Shown: positions 9,640 to 23,100 of the stretch, piece by piece
Layout: the number at the start of each line of letters is the position of its first letter
Position numbering within the stretch: position 1 is the first letter of the stretch
Origin: Blasia pusilla
Lineage: Eukaryota > Marchantiophyta > Marchantiopsida > Blasiales
Assembly: GCA_050084515.1 (NCBI GenBank)
Contig: CM114271.1
Coordinates: forward strand, 51,212,001 to 51,276,000
Length of the DNA: 64,000 nucleotides
Reading direction: 5' to 3'
The notes under the pieces: model-generated
Told to the model about the DNA's origin: nothing
Seen by the model: the letters and a program-made list of their open reading frames with translations, nothing else
The model's database searches: none
Made by a program: the position numbers and the translations under genes

Positions 9640-10620
9640 AGATTCAAAACTTAAGAGATCTTTAGTATTATTGGATTCATTCAAGATTGTTCACTTTCCA
9701 CTACTCTATTTGGAGTTTTCATATATGATATTGAAAAGTGGTTGGAGGAATATAAAAATGAAGATGTGAAGCTTGGAGATTTTGTTATCAAAGCTTGATT
9801 GTATGTAGATGATATTATATTATTAGCACGAGATGCCCTTAGTTTATAAAAACACCTTGACGGTTTGGAAAGTTTTGTATCCAAAATCAGATAAAGGTTA
9901 ATCTGGAGAAGTCTAAAATCGTGGTAGTGGGTACGAGATCCAAGTTTTCATTCGTTTACAAAAGACTCCAATTAGAACAAGTGAAGAGTTAGAAGTATTT
10001 AGACATTGATTTCTCTCATGACTATAGTTGAGCACTTTGCCTTCAAAAGATAGTAGAAGCAAGGTACAAAGCTCTATATTCATTTTTAAATCAATGTAGA
10101 CAAGCTCATCTTGTATCTTGGAATCTTAGGAAGCTCTTATTTAGAAGCTTAGTTATCCTTGTGGTCTTCTATGGGATCCAAGTTTGAGGCCCTACTTGTA
10201 AGAAGACAGGTTGAGAGCGCATGGAGAGGGTAAAAAAAATATTTGTATAAGAAGAATTAGGTATGAGAAACCTAACACGTTATGTTATTCTTCTTGCGAA
10301 AACATGTTGTCTTCCTCTTGAGGCGGAAGTTCTCTACTTGACCATCACTTATATGGCAAGGATGAGATTTCTTGATATTAATTTCTTGCCTCTCTTATCA
10401 AGCTTTACAAGCCACATACTCCATAGGATGGATCATAGATGTGGTGACTTGGTCTACAAAGTGGAATATGGTTGAACGAGATTGGGACTTGAAACCGATG
10501 GACTCTGCGAGCATCTATAAAAGCAATTTCTCAATACTTTTTGGAGCAATCCGCGCAAAAAAATGGAGTACTATCAACTTGATGTTAATCCTATGTTGAT
10601 ATACTGTGAACAAGGATACT
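9640..10620 (+). mobile_element. Non-LTR (LINE) reverse transcriptase relic
   Basis: The plus strand reads through several frames as a LINE reverse transcriptase. Features are CSLSTTLFGVFIYDIEKWL (about 9,690-9,746), the catalytic block LYVDDIILLA (about 9,800-9,829), GTRSKFSF and FTKDSN-like text (about 9,930-9,960), CRQAHLVSWNLRKLLF (about 10,097-10,143), and ILLAKTCCLPLEAEVLYLTI (about 10,290-10,350). No endonuclease domain or poly(A) tail was recognised, consistent with 5' truncation. It lies in opposite orientation inside the copia relic, so I infer a later insertion. Many stops; inactive. Confidence 0.72.
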
Positions 10621-12399
10621 TACTTGGGGGATCTCCACTTTCTTACGTCATACTATCGCATGACATAGGACTGGGTCTCATAGACTAAGAATTGAGAAAG
10701 GACAATGGCTCAACATTGATGCAAGTGAAGGAATTTGTAACATTGATACAAGTGAATGAATTTGTAAAAAGTATTGAGGATGAAGAACATATCTTTGTGA
10801 CGTATCCTAGGTATAGAAAGATTAGATTAAGCTTATAAAATAGATGTGGAGAATATCTTTTTTTAATTACACCTACTGCCTTGTGACTTAGGTTATTATA
10901 TATATCATAGATGTCATTATTTATCGTTCAAGTGCTTTAAGCATTGGCTAAGATAAGATCTATAAGGTCTTCTCCAGTTTCGATGTATTACTTATGATGT
11001 GTTTTTTAGCTTTTTAACCCTTTGGGTCTCACGGGCTTGATTTATTTACCATTTACTATTTATAGAAATTTATGACTTGTTGGCTAGTTTGATCATATTA
11101 TTGCTTGAATCATTGCGAGAATCGTTGTCATAGAAAATTATAGTTTGAATATTCTACAAAAACTTGTTCTTTTGCCTATCATAGTTTGATCATCGATTTC
11201 TTTAATGAAGCAAACATCCACTTGAAATTTCACTTAATTATCATGTTCTTCTATCCATGCTATAAAGAAAAAAATTTCAATAATATAAATATATATAACA
11301 TTTTCAAAAACAAACAAAATCATCCAATGCTATCGGAACTTTACTAGTATGTGTGATATGATATTAAAGTATGTTTCACATGCTTCTTACTACTAAACCA
11401 TTTAGCGTGCAAGGTCATATGATTTGACACACTAGAGAAAATATATCAATCTCTTGTAGAGTATTTTTCGACCATTGCTTTTATGTGATGAGTTATAGCG
11501 GAGATATGCTCGCTCTAAAAGTGCTATTGTTCTTAATATTGCACTCGATGTTGTTGCTCGACATAGTTTTTTTGTTGTGAGACTCATATTCTCATATTTT
11601 CCTTCTTCTTGAAACAAAAATTTGCACAATGATCCTTCATCCCACAATAAATGGAAGACTTAGAAACTCTCTATTGTCTGTTGATCTCAACCCCAACAGT
11701 TTCTACCATGGTCGGAAGAAAAAGACAACAAATCCATCCTTAAGATGAACATGGATAAATGAGTCAAGACACGAGTTGTGAGAGATGGAGCCCGTACTTA
11801 TTGCTCAAGGTGGAAGGAAGGATGGGAGCAAATAGGGCAAAAGGGGAGAGGGAGTAAAATTGGGAACATGGGGGGAGAAAGCAATAAGTAAGCACAAATA
11901 TATAAGATAGGGAGGAAGTGTGGCCTTAATACACAAGTCCTTCCATGGGACGAACATTGATATCTTCGCGAACACGGACTTTGTCCATATGTAACTTGGT
12001 TTCTACCATCACGACGTTGTGATTGTGTTTGGTACTAATTCAAAATTGATTGAGTGAAGTTATGTTGAGTACGTCTTCCTACATATGCTTAATATTCACC
12101 ACAACCACGGAAGCTTCTATCTTCAACATAGTTTTTTTTTGATCTATTACACGCAAATAGAGTATTCTTTTGCATACGAGACGAGCTAATGTTGTCGACT
12201 ATGCGTATCTACTCACTAATTCATAGTGGGACAAATTCTTGAAAGATTTGATATCTCTTATAATCTTTTGGAAGGCCTTAAAAAGTGAACAAACTCATAT
12301 CACCATCTTCTATAGTCACTATAACGTTATTCAACCGATCAATAATATGTGAAATATTCAAAAAATTGTCATTAATGCTTTTGACCCTTTTCTTATTTT
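10621..12399. other. AT-rich decayed DNA, probably gag-protease part of the copia relic
   Basis: No clear motif. Given the gag fragment upstream and the integrase downstream, this should be where the rest of gag and the protease were. I could not recognise a CCHC knuckle or an aspartic protease site. Confidence 0.4.
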
Positions 12400-12740
12400 A
12401 TTCAACTATTTTTTTGAATTGAAACTTTATAGCCTTTATATTGTCTATTATATATTTTCCAGTGTATCCCAAACCTCATTTGGCGTGTCAAAATCTTGAA
12501 TATGATCAATTTGGAAAATTGATCATTTTTTAAAAATAGAGGATTACTTGCCTTACGGATTTGTTCTAGGCATAATATTCAAATGTGCTGAATCATATTC
12601 TAACTTAGCCTCACCACTTGTAACAAGATCCTATAGTTCTTAATCCATGAGATATTATGTATTGTGAAACTTCTAGAGATCATAATTATGCTCTTCTAAC
12701 TTGTGATTTTTGCACGTTGAAGAATAATCCATTGAAACGA
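12400..12740 (-). pseudogene. Copia gag N-terminal fragment
   Basis: The minus strand around 12,730-12,640 reads KLEEHNYDLWKFH, and 12,510-12,450 reads DFDTPNEVWDTLENI. Both are typical of the copia gag polyprotein (UBN2 type), in the expected order. Stops and frameshifts separate the pieces. Confidence 0.65.
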
Positions 12741-15250
12741 TTTTACTCATAAATATAATTTCAGGCCCTACGTTACTCCAATTAAATCATAAACCATTCC
12801 TACAAAAGATTGACCTAAAATTTGCAAAAATTGACCAATTATATCAAAGAACTAGTCAAAATTGGTTAGAAGAGAGCAAAGTGCATAACTTTTCTTCAAT
12901 AATTGTATTTTCCAACGTTGAAATTGCTATTGGAGGTGCTCACAATCTCAAAATCAAACTATTTTGAATGCGTTGGAAAGCTCTTGATGAATTCTACAAG
13001 ATAGTTATAACTTGTTATGATTATTGATCCCTTTTGATTGTGGAATCAAATAGGAAATCTCCTAGGGGGATCACTATATGTAGGCCTCTATATTACATAT
13101 GGCGTTCGAGGGTATGAACCCTTTAACTTTAAATTCCCCCAAATAAAATTTTCCCCCTTTCTTGCTTAAAAATGTCCCAAATCCACAAATTTGATACCTA
13201 CATTTTTTCAAGTTAAATTTTGAGACAAAGAGAAAAACCCTTAGAAATAAAGAGAAGTTATTATTTTTAGCAACCATGTAAATTAATATGATATAGGTCA
13301 TAATGTCTGGTATAATGATCAATTACAACAAACAATTTTGAATGAGTATAATCTCATTATGCCAATCCATCATCCCCTAGCATATCCCCCCTATACTCAC
13401 TACTATCAACTCCATGATGTTGGGAAATTGAATCCCTAAATGAGTATTGAATCATTATGCTAAACTATTATCCCCTTTAACCTAAGCCCTATATCCACTA
13501 ATTATGTCAATCTATAAACAAAAATTCTCACTCAATAAAAAATGGAACTCAAAATTATGCTTAGCACATATAGATACATCTAAAAAAAACTTTGTTATAA
13601 TCTGTATGTAAGTATCCATTGCTTGCCTGTCAATACGATCTAATACGTAGATGCACTCTAGCCTTTGTTTCATAGTTATCGTTACATTCGATATTATTAT
13701 TTCAATATTAATCCATTGCAAATTATATGTGTCACATGTAAATTGAGTTTTTTTGTTACTTGTGGATTTATACCACTGAAACAACAATTGAGATATGCAA
13801 CCTATTTAACCCACATCAAGTACTAGCTTGTGTAGCAAATCATTAGCATCTTGATACTCGCCCTAATGTGCACAAACTTTAGTCTAATCATAACAATCCT
13901 TCCCAACCAAAACGTCTCCACAACTACCATCTCCATTCCTTTCCCTTTCCATCTCCCTAGAGGAAGCTGGGAGTAATCGAGGAAGTAAAAATTGGAGGAT
14001 CTTAATGTAGGTCTTGTGGATGAAGTAGAGAACTTTGAGTTTGATTTATCTACAAAACTATAAATTTTAGGCCATTAAGTGAGACATATTCTAGCATTTA
14101 TTGTGTAAGATTTACCTATTGTGCAAGGATATAAAAAGCAAATCCAACTGTGAGATGTGAGGGTAAGATCCTTTACAAATCTACTCTTGTAGGCCAATTG
14201 GTATGCAATCCACTTTTATCAAAGGACAGACTAGGTTGACAAAAGTGAAAGAAGTTTTCTAATACAACATTGTCAAGAGAAAGGGACTTAGAGATGGTTT
14301 TTTTAATGTTGGTTTACATTTTGCAGTTGCTTTTGAGACAAAAGATTATGCGGGTTCTTCAACGAGATCAATTGGGGTAAAAATAGCTGAGAAGCGAAAT
14401 TTCCGTCTCTCTATTTTGACTAACTCGTGGGCTAACCTTTGGTCCTTTCTTTCCAAAAACAGGGAGCGCAAATTAGAATTGGGCTGTAGATTTGATAGTT
14501 GCTACTCATTTATGACTGCATTCTGAAGGGTTTCCTATCATCTAGTTGTTGCCATATTCAAGCGAGTTCACTTGAATCCTCATATTCGACATAGCTCCTA
14601 TGAGCACTACTTCAATATCCCTAAAACTTTGGAGGTAGCAGTCATTTAGCCCAAAAATAGTAGAAGGGGGGAATGGTCTTAAATAACAATCATGAGGCAA
14701 CGGAGTTGAATGCAATCTCATCCAACATCTCAGGACAAAGTTATGCCCAGAACAACATGTTGACCCTCTACTCTGTCGGACACGACAAAACTCCACATGT
14801 CGGCTTACTAAGATGTAATAAGGGTCAAAAGAGACCCCCCCTATCCCTTCCTTGAATAGAATCAAAATCAATGACTTGGGCGTACAACCTAGTGGATCAC
14901 AAATAATTGGGTCAACATGTCATTTGGTTTGAAATAGACAACATGCATATTTTCAAAAATGTCGATCTTAACACAATCAATGGAGTGTTAACTAACCTCA
15001 CTCGTCCACTTGGGACATAGTTACAGCCAAACATCGTGCGAACTCCTTACAACGGCGATACGGCAGGACTTAGACCGTCTACCAACTAGAATTTCCACTA
15101 TCGATTAGATGTCTAGCCTTTCCACCATCGATTCACCCCTCCAAACCTCTTTGTCGAGAGGGGGTCGCACACCGCTTGAATTCTCCCATCTCGGTGTTAT
15201 TCGAGCCTCGTTATACGATTTGAAAAGGGGTCCATAGGACAGGGCTTGAG
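12741..15250. other. AT-rich intergenic DNA without recognisable genes
   Basis: Several minus-strand open frames of 82-109 codons (13,074-13,322; 13,512-13,787; 14,542-14,871) show no family resemblance and look like chance. Two related segments around 13,340-13,400 and 13,440-13,500, both with TCATTATGC near a CCCC run, hint at a decayed local duplication. Confidence 0.5.
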
Positions 15251-15289
15251 TGGGTTCGCTGCTCCCATAATTAGTGCCTCCTTCCTAGT

Positions 15290-16333
15290 TCACCGCATAA
15301 CGGTTTGTGCGTGCGTTGCAGCGTTCGGACGTCCGTGAGGAGGGCGGTCGGGTCCGGTCCTACGCGGCATTGGGGATGATCGCGATGATTGCCACATGGG
15401 AGCGGGAGCATCCAATCAGGGGGCGGAGCGAGGACCAACCGCGAATGAGAAATGAGCATGAGGCCGGAGTCAAAACAGACAATCAGGAACAGGTGCAGTC
15501 CTGTCCCTGTGAACGGAACCCAGCCCATTATTATGCTCCACACAGAGATTTACTTTCCACATACGTGTCACAACGTGAGACATGAGCAAAGCCAGGTTCG
15601 GCACGCGTCGAGCGTCGGCTGGGTCCCGTCCTCCCGCGGAGGCCATGACCGGTTCTTGTGCGTCACCCGATTTCTGCGAGCCCGACCGGTCGCCGGTCGC
15701 CGGTGGCGGCGTGGCCTCTTGTCACATGCAGCCATCCGATCGATCAATTGAGGGTCGGGTAACTTGGGCGCTCGTTGCTACAATCCAGTACACGCGGCTG
15801 CCGGCCGGAAAGGTGCGCGAATGCCGCCCGCCGGCGCGGTCTGTCCTAGCCGTCCGTGCCCTCTCTTGGCACTAGAGCATTTTCTCCCCTGGTCCTCAGG
15901 TGGCTGCCTCTCAGATGCAGAGTCTGGACTTTCCTCTCTGGATTTGTGCCTCCTCTCTTCCTCCTGCTCGTCCGCCCGCCCGCCCGCCCGCCGCCTGGTC
16001 GCCAAGCGCTTTCGTGAGCTCAGAAGGTGTGGTATCTCTTCCTTCCCCGCTCGTCACCACTACCCACCATCGCTCGCTCGCTCGCTGGACCGCGCGCCAG
16101 CCCGCCCGCTCGTCCGCTAGCCCTTCCGACCGACTGACTGACTGACCGACCGACCGACCGACCGACCGACCCTTTGTGAACGCAGCTCCGCATCTGCTCG
16201 ACACTGCCTTGTTCTGTGCCTTTTCCACTTTCGTTCACTTCCGCTCCGGCTGCTGCTGGTGCGACACAGCACGCCAAGGACTCTCGCTCACTCTCTCGGT
16301 AGCTCTCTCGGGCATAACAGGAGAACCTTGCAG
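15290..16333 (+). promoter_or_regulatory. GC-rich promoter and non-coding first exon of PP4R3
   Basis: Base composition changes sharply from AT-rich relics to a GC- and CpG-rich stretch with C-rich, CCGC and CTCG simple repeats. A strong donor, CTTGCAG|GTGAGA, ends a presumed 5' untranslated exon at 16,333. There is no in-frame coding continuity with PP4R3. The many open frames here on both strands are by-products of GC content. The transcription start cannot be fixed from sequence; 15.9-16.2 kb is a guess. Confidence 0.55.
16128..16172. repeat. GACC/GACT tetranucleotide microsatellite
   Basis: About eleven tandem 4-bp units (GACC, with three GACT variants near the left end) within the presumed 5' untranslated exon. 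Likely length-polymorphic. Confidence 0.9.
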
Positions 16334-17120
16334 GTGAGAAGCAGCGGAGGCAGAGGGGGCGCTCCCTGGCGCACACGGGATGCTGCTATTCGCGAGGTAG
16401 GTGGGGAGCTTGCCCCGACGACACTGCCATTGCTTTTAGGTTTTCGCAGGTTCATGAAGCAGTCATGTGCTGCGACATGAGGAGGAGCGATGGGAGACGG
16501 TAGCCTAGCATCAAGTTAGCGAAAAGAAAGAAAGCCACGAGTACGCGAAAGGAGCAGCGGTGTAGGTTTGGAGCGCAGACGGACTTTGGGGACGAGGCGG
16601 AAGCCAGGATTATTGTGTCGCGGGATAGTCGTTCCGTAGTGGACCTCATGTTAGGGTGCGGGGTAGAGGCTGAGAATTGGAGGAGGACAGGAGGATGGAA
16701 GGAGAGGTGATGGGGACAGGTAGTTTCATGGCAGGAGGGGTGCGTTACAGGTTGGATGCGTTTGGGCTTTCGCTAGAACCATCGGGGGGGAGCAGAGTTA
16801 CCAGCTGGCGTCAGGAGAAGAGTCAGGGTCGGCGGGTTTCGGGAAGTCGCGAGGCCGTGTTTTGCTGAGTGCTTTATGCCGGCCTTAAACAGACTTCTAA
16901 TCTCAATAGAGGATTCGTTTCGGAGACAGTTGCGCTATCACGGTTATTACTCCGAGTACCCCTTTACGAAATTTTGCTCCGCATCTATCTAAGTGGGGTT
17001 GGGCATGTTGTGCTTGCTGGGAGCCTCGGAACACAGAATCCACTGCGTGGCGATAGTTTTCCTATCCTGCAGACCATTGAGGGGGTTTACTCGTTCAGGT
17101 TTCAAAGAGAAGGCGTATAC

Positions 17121-20100
17121 ATGACCGCCGTATCAAGCCGCACAAACTCTATGGATTTTAACTACCTTCAGGTACATCCTCTCATCAGGACACCAATCTC
17201 GTCTCGGTGACCTCCGTGCATAGCGTCTTCTAAGTCATACCGTAGGAATTCTCTCGTCGGATTGTGTGTTATGTCAATTGCGGGATGAATGGGATTCCTT
17301 CGTTGGTTAAATTTTGTTCCATGATTTTCTTTTCTCTCACGTTTTGTATGGAAAGCGACAGAGGAGTTGAGGGATATGGGCCGGGGTTTGTAGTCTCACC
17401 GAGCCCAGTTATATTACGGGATTTCTCCTCTGGATTCCTTAGTCGTGAGGCCATGTGTACCCTCGAGTTTCATCTGTGATTAGTGCTGGGTATCTTGGTT
17501 CCAGGTAGGAGAGTCACGCTGGTCGAATGTGTACCTTTTTGTTCATGCGCGTCTTAGAAGAGAGGAAGCCCTTAGACGTCAGTGTCGGGCATTTTAGAGA
17601 TGGGCATATGATCGGGATGGAAGGTTTTCTCTTCTATTTCCTTTGGATTGCCAAGAGTGGATGTCATAGCTCTGAAGTAGATCCAGTTCCTGTGTTTTTT
17701 CCAGTATTACAGGGTAATTTTCACAGGCAGGAGGAGTTAGGGGTAGGAGATGTGCTGTCAATATCAAGTGGGTGTGCGCCTGTCAGCTAATCAGGGATAT
17801 AAGCGTATTACCACCCTTGTCTGGGCAGTTGTCCACACGTCTAAGGGCATCCCTGGTTTGTGAACCAGAAGCATTGTCGTAAGCAGACACCCAATCAGGC
17901 AGGAGTTGTGAATGCAAGAGCGGTTGAACCCTATGTTACAATACTTGTAGTGGAATGCTTGGACTAACAAGCATGTTCGCACAACTCTTTGAGGTTAGCT
18001 GTATTTCTCAACATTCTCTGCACATTCTCTCGGGGGATGTTATGTAGACAAATTAATGGAGAGTTTTGTCCATTTTGGATGGACAGGAATTCAATTGATT
18101 ACCGTAGAGCTTGGATTACTTTCCTGTTTGTGTATCTGTACAGTTCGTGCCATTTGTATTCGACAGTCTAAGATAGTTTTCCCCTTCTTACAATTTAAGT
18201 CATTGCCACTCAGCATTTGTGGCTATCCAGTGCATTTTGCTCAAGTTGTACCGAGTAGGTGTTGTCTCAATTTTCCTGATGTAGTAGATGATCTCATTAG
18301 ACAGAAAATGAACAGAGTAGTCTTGATCATGAAATTGTTATGAATGTAATGTTCAAATTTGTTTAAGATGTACATTGTCTAATGGGTACGCTTTCATTGG
18401 ATGATTTTATCTGGTCTCTCTTTTGTGAGTTTTCTCTTACGTTTGTATGATTTGAACAGCGTGTGAAGGTGTATCGATTGAATGACGGAGGAAAATGGGA
18501 TGATAAGGGCACGGGGCATGTATCCCTTGAATACCTTGAGGTAATTTTTTAAAAGATGTGGTATTCTTTCATGGCTATTTTGGAAGTGTGGAGGGTAAAC
18601 AAAGAAACCACCTTCTCTGATAGGCCGTGAGCAAGCTAAAACAGTGATCAACCTGTCATCAAAGCTGCTAAAGTCAGTACAAGAACTGACAATTTTTCTG
18701 CCCTTGATTTTGCTTGTAGCGATCTGAAGCAGTTGGACTAGTTGTTATTGATGAAGAAAACAATCAAACATTACTGATTCATCGAATATCAGCTGATGAC
18801 ATCTACCGCAGGCAGGAAGGTGGGTGGATGTCCATGGTAACTGCTGATGGTAATAAGGAGCAGTGTCAGTGTGACCACAAGATCAGACTCTTTACATTGA
18901 ATTCATGATGGTGGCTGTCAATCAGCGGTTGTTCACAATTGTTTGAAGAGAAGTCCATTGGTTCATAGTCTATTTGACAAGGCTTAACAGCTGAATATAC
19001 GTAATGTGTGGTTTCACTCCAGATACAATAATTTCATGGACGGATCCAGAAGTTGCAACGGATTTGGCTCTCAGTTTTCAAGAAACGATGAGTTGTTCCT
19101 ATATATGGTAGGATATTTTTCTCATAGCTTCAGATTAGTTCCCAGGAACAATTTTGGTTCCCCTTTACCCTCCAACTGATGGAGTATATATTTGCTTGGC
19201 TAGGGCACTTTTCTTCTGGTTCATGGTGGAGTTGATGCCTTCTTCTGATAACACTGTTTGGGTTTCTTTTGAGCACTGTTGTACTACCCATGAATTAATA
19301 CTGTCTAGTCGCGGGTGATGAATCTTGTGCAGGGATCAAATTTGTAGCGTGCAAAGATCTATACAGTTTCCATCTGTTGGGGGTAAGTTAAATCTTGGAA
19401 TCCGGTAACAAAAAATTCTGTGTTGAGCCATCTGGTCTACATACCATTGTTGAACTGTTGTCTGGGTTGTAAGATGATATTTGCTTTCTGTTTGTAACAG
19501 CTTTGGACAGCCTCCCACGACCTATGAATGATGACTTGGATCACTCTGGCATGTCTCAAGATGATGGTAAGAATGTGTTCCACCAGATTATATGGAATCT
19601 CAATTGATAAGTACAGGCAGCTGTTATCGTGAAGAGACTTCACTACTCATTCAGTAGTGCTATAGTGTTGCCACCATAGACCACACAGGCTGGTTGGACG
19701 GTGCTAGTGACCGGGATGGGTGCAGAAGGAGGAAGAAGTGAAGAAAGGGCTATATGAGAGGATGGAGACTCCCTCATATGAGTGAGTGCATACCAAAGAC
19801 ATTGTTAGTGTGAAGCTTCAAGGTGTCAGCCCAGGAGGCTCCTTTGTGACACTATGTGCCTTTCCAGAGTTAGAAACCCTAAAACCAGTGAGTGCAGCAG
19901 ATTTGGGCTGCGAATCTTGGCACCTGAATGCGGAGGTTATTGCTGGTTATGCCAGCTCAGGGATTTTGGAGGATTGCTCTTTTCGGTGTCAAGTTCTTGC
20001 ATCGGATCAGGAAATGAATTAGGTGTTCGTCCCCACCCACATTCTAGTGTGCAGGATCTGGATTGTATCCCCATACTAGTTGTGGCACAAGGGAGTAGCT

Positions 20101-23100
20101 CCTACCTAAACTTGAACATAAGTGGAGATCTTGAAGGTAGTTGTTGACGTCTGCTGGTTCAAGGTAACCAGTGAGTAGGGAAAGATCTGGTGTTATTTTG
20201 TCATCCCCGTGATTGGTGTCTCCAGGATTTATCCTTTGATTTGGTTAGTGCATTCACAGAACTCATTCCCTCTTGGTCCCACATTTCATAACCTGTTGGA
20301 ACCTTTGCTGCAATCAGAATATCTGGTACCTCCCCATGCATCATTTCATCTGTGCCACTGGTCTCTAAGTCCAGGTGGTGTGCATGAGAGCACTAGGTGG
20401 GGATGGGAAGTCACTTCCAACAGTTTTATCGACCACTTCAATTTCTCTATGTGTTGTCTATCATCAAGTTCCTCTACTTCAAATTAAGATCTCAAATCAA
20501 CCCTGTTGGTGGTGGGAAAGTGTGCACCATTCCAAGCAAGGTTTCAGCTGGTAATGCCTCTAGCTGATTCCTTTCTTTGCGTCAGCTTCATTTGCTGGAA
20601 CTCCATATTACAGTGAGTGTATGGTGGTATGCCAGAAAATAATCGTGTTAATGTCAGTTGTGATATCACATGAGCGGAGAAATATCTTTGCATCATTCAC
20701 TGTGATGTGGCCTCTCTTAATGTTTTAATATGTGCATTGCACGTTTAGTCCTATGAGAAGGCAGCCTTGGGCCATACTTTGATTGATGTCAAGCATCAAT
20801 TTCATGTCTATTTTATCAAAACTGTACTCATTTTGTTGTGGTACGCCTCTCACCCCAGAGGCTTCCTGAAGTTTCTGACGGTGAATGAGTGATATACACA
20901 AGCGCTGGCTACAGGACATGTGGCTGTCCTTCATGTTGAAAGTGACTCCTATAATGCAGGTCTCTGCGCAACAGCTTACCAACAACTGTGAACGGTGTGA
21001 TCGCCCTGTGGTTAACAGGGTCTCTGTGTTTACTTTTAGTGGAATAGACTATCTAGTACACACTGTTTCTTCGATTTTGGAATGAGTATTTCCTGAAAAC
21101 CATTTTGAAGAGACTAGCAGAAGTGACTCACTGACAAACCAGTCCATTTTCGGTACAAGTGCTGTTGGAGATCACAAAATGTGTGAGAGCTGTAAATCAC
21201 AAGTGGGTGTCTGGAGTAGATGTTGCCTTTACCAGTTAATTTACCCTATACTATTACAACTCTCCAGTTGTGAGCTTGTATCAGTTGATGATACATCCAG
21301 TCCTAAGAGCCCAGTAACCTGCCCCTTGATAGTAGTCTGGGAGACGCATTCACCATCTGAAATCAATAAAGTAGCCAGCAACACGAATTCAAAGCCAAAG
21401 CTTTTGAAGAAGAGAAGAGATCTCTACTATCTTTTTTTGTAGTAAAATATTGTACCATGTTGGATGTGGATCCGCATGGGCCCCCCACTCTTTATCTTTC
21501 AAAACTGTAGTGCAGGAGGAAGTCATGTTTCATGGTGGTAATTTTGATTTTCAGGGTTGCCACCAGTGGAGCTGAGCACACTTCCTCAGCTTGTAAAGGT
21601 ATGTCTTACTTCCCTGCTGACTGCCGTAATTCATGTCCATGTGGTAGGCCTGGTGCTGTGGAGTGTAATGCTGTCAAACTAGAATTGGATGTAGGGTTCA
21701 AAGTCTTCAAGTAGGCAGAATGTTTATGCTCTATTTCTGTGATTCTTAGGGCTTGGTACGCATCCTTTGAATTCCTCAAATGGCAACAGTGGATTCTCTT
21801 AGGTAATCTCTAAGTGCTCTTGCAATCCTTGTACCCCCCAGCAATGTAAGCCTATCGTCTGGAGATTGCGGTGTTCAGTCACTGGGTCTGGAGGAACCTG
21901 GGGTTTCCAAGTTACTACATGGACTGGTACAAGGATGGTTTAGGTTAATCCTGTGGACAGACATTTCAAAATGAATGTTTGGATTCAGAAGATAGTTTCA
22001 GCAGAGAATTCTTGGTTGTCAACCCGTGATCATTTTCATGCAGAATTTGAAAGTAGTAGAGTACCTATAGATTGAGTTCTAAATATGCACCACATCTTTG
22101 GTGATTTTTGGTAGTAAAGTTCTTTTGTTTCAAGGCTAGTTACTATCACTTTCAAGCTGATAGTGGAGAAATATTGTGAATGAAATTTGGTATTGGAGGC
22201 AGTAAAGGTGGAGCTATGGTTCCTGTGTAATTCAATTTCATGCAAATGCAGGTCGTGGCAGAGGTGCCTCATTTTGATCGTGACCGTATCGCAGCCTTGA
22301 TTCTTCGAGAGGTAGAATATGATTACGTTTTGCACTTCAGATTACTTTCTGTTCCCAAGGAAAATAGCAGGAACTGGGTGGAAGGAGCTTTTAAAACCTA
22401 CTTTTGGGACTTTCTGTACCAGATTCATCAGTAGCACTTAAAAAATTAGTTTTGCTGGCTATCTATGGTGCTTAAACAGTAATGTGTGTCCATGAAGGCT
22501 TGCCAATGAGGTACATACAAGTGTATTACGGTCATGCTTCACACTTTTTTGGTTCAAACAGTGAATTGAGAGCCTAATGTGTTTGGTGGTGTTATCTCCC
22601 AGCAAAACTATATCCGCAAAATTATTGATCTGTTCAGAACATGTGAAGATCTGGAGAACATTGAAGGTCTTCATATGCTGTTCAAAATCATAAAAGGAAT
22701 AAGTATGTTAAACAATCTGAACTGTTTGAATTAGAAATGATGGCATCCAGTCAAGTTTGATGAATTGTTAATGAAATATGTATCAGGCATTTGTTGTGTA
22801 GTTTAGAAACCTTATCGTGTCATGCCCTTAGGTTGCTGTAGGTGAGGAAAGAGTAGGGTTTTCTGAGACATTAATCCCCGTCTTCTAATACATGGGATCT
22901 CTTTTGCAGTATCTTTGAACGAGGTTCACATTTTTGATGACATCTTCAGTGAAGAGTATATTATGGACATTGTTGGTGCATTAGAATGTAAGGGTGTTGT
23001 GGCCTCTTAAAACTCGAGTTGCTTCGAAGTGAATTTATTTGTCTTCCGTGAATAAGGTCATTTCTTGGCTTTTGTAAGGTATATACTGGTATTGGAACAG

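Larger units (their letters stand above)
4749..12740 (-). mobile_element. Decayed Ty1/copia retrotransposon, split by two later insertions
   Basis: Read on the minus strand from high to low coordinates, the copia order is present: gag (about 12,730-12,400), integrase (about 9,290-8,812), RT N-terminal half (8,440 to about 8,190), RT C-terminal half (about 5,556-5,344) and RNase H (4,934-4,749). The two RT halves abut at exactly the family position (the usual ALYGLKQAP region), with a PIF/Harbinger relic between them. A plus-strand LINE relic sits between gag and integrase. LTRs were not recognised. That all pieces come from one insertion is an inference from order, orientation and the clean RT break. 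Confidence 0.65.

Noticed and set aside
15271-16480. Many overlapping open frames of 75-118 codons on both strands
   Set aside because: They follow GC content and simple repeats (CCGC, CTCG, GACC), give low-complexity Arg/Ser/Pro-rich products and share no family resemblance.
16695-16706. ATG with GAG|GTGATG donor as the PP4R3 start exon
   Set aside because: It joins in frame, but only four residues result. The exon 17121-17171 has a good acceptor upstream, a good donor and a more typical N-terminus. Kept as an alternative.
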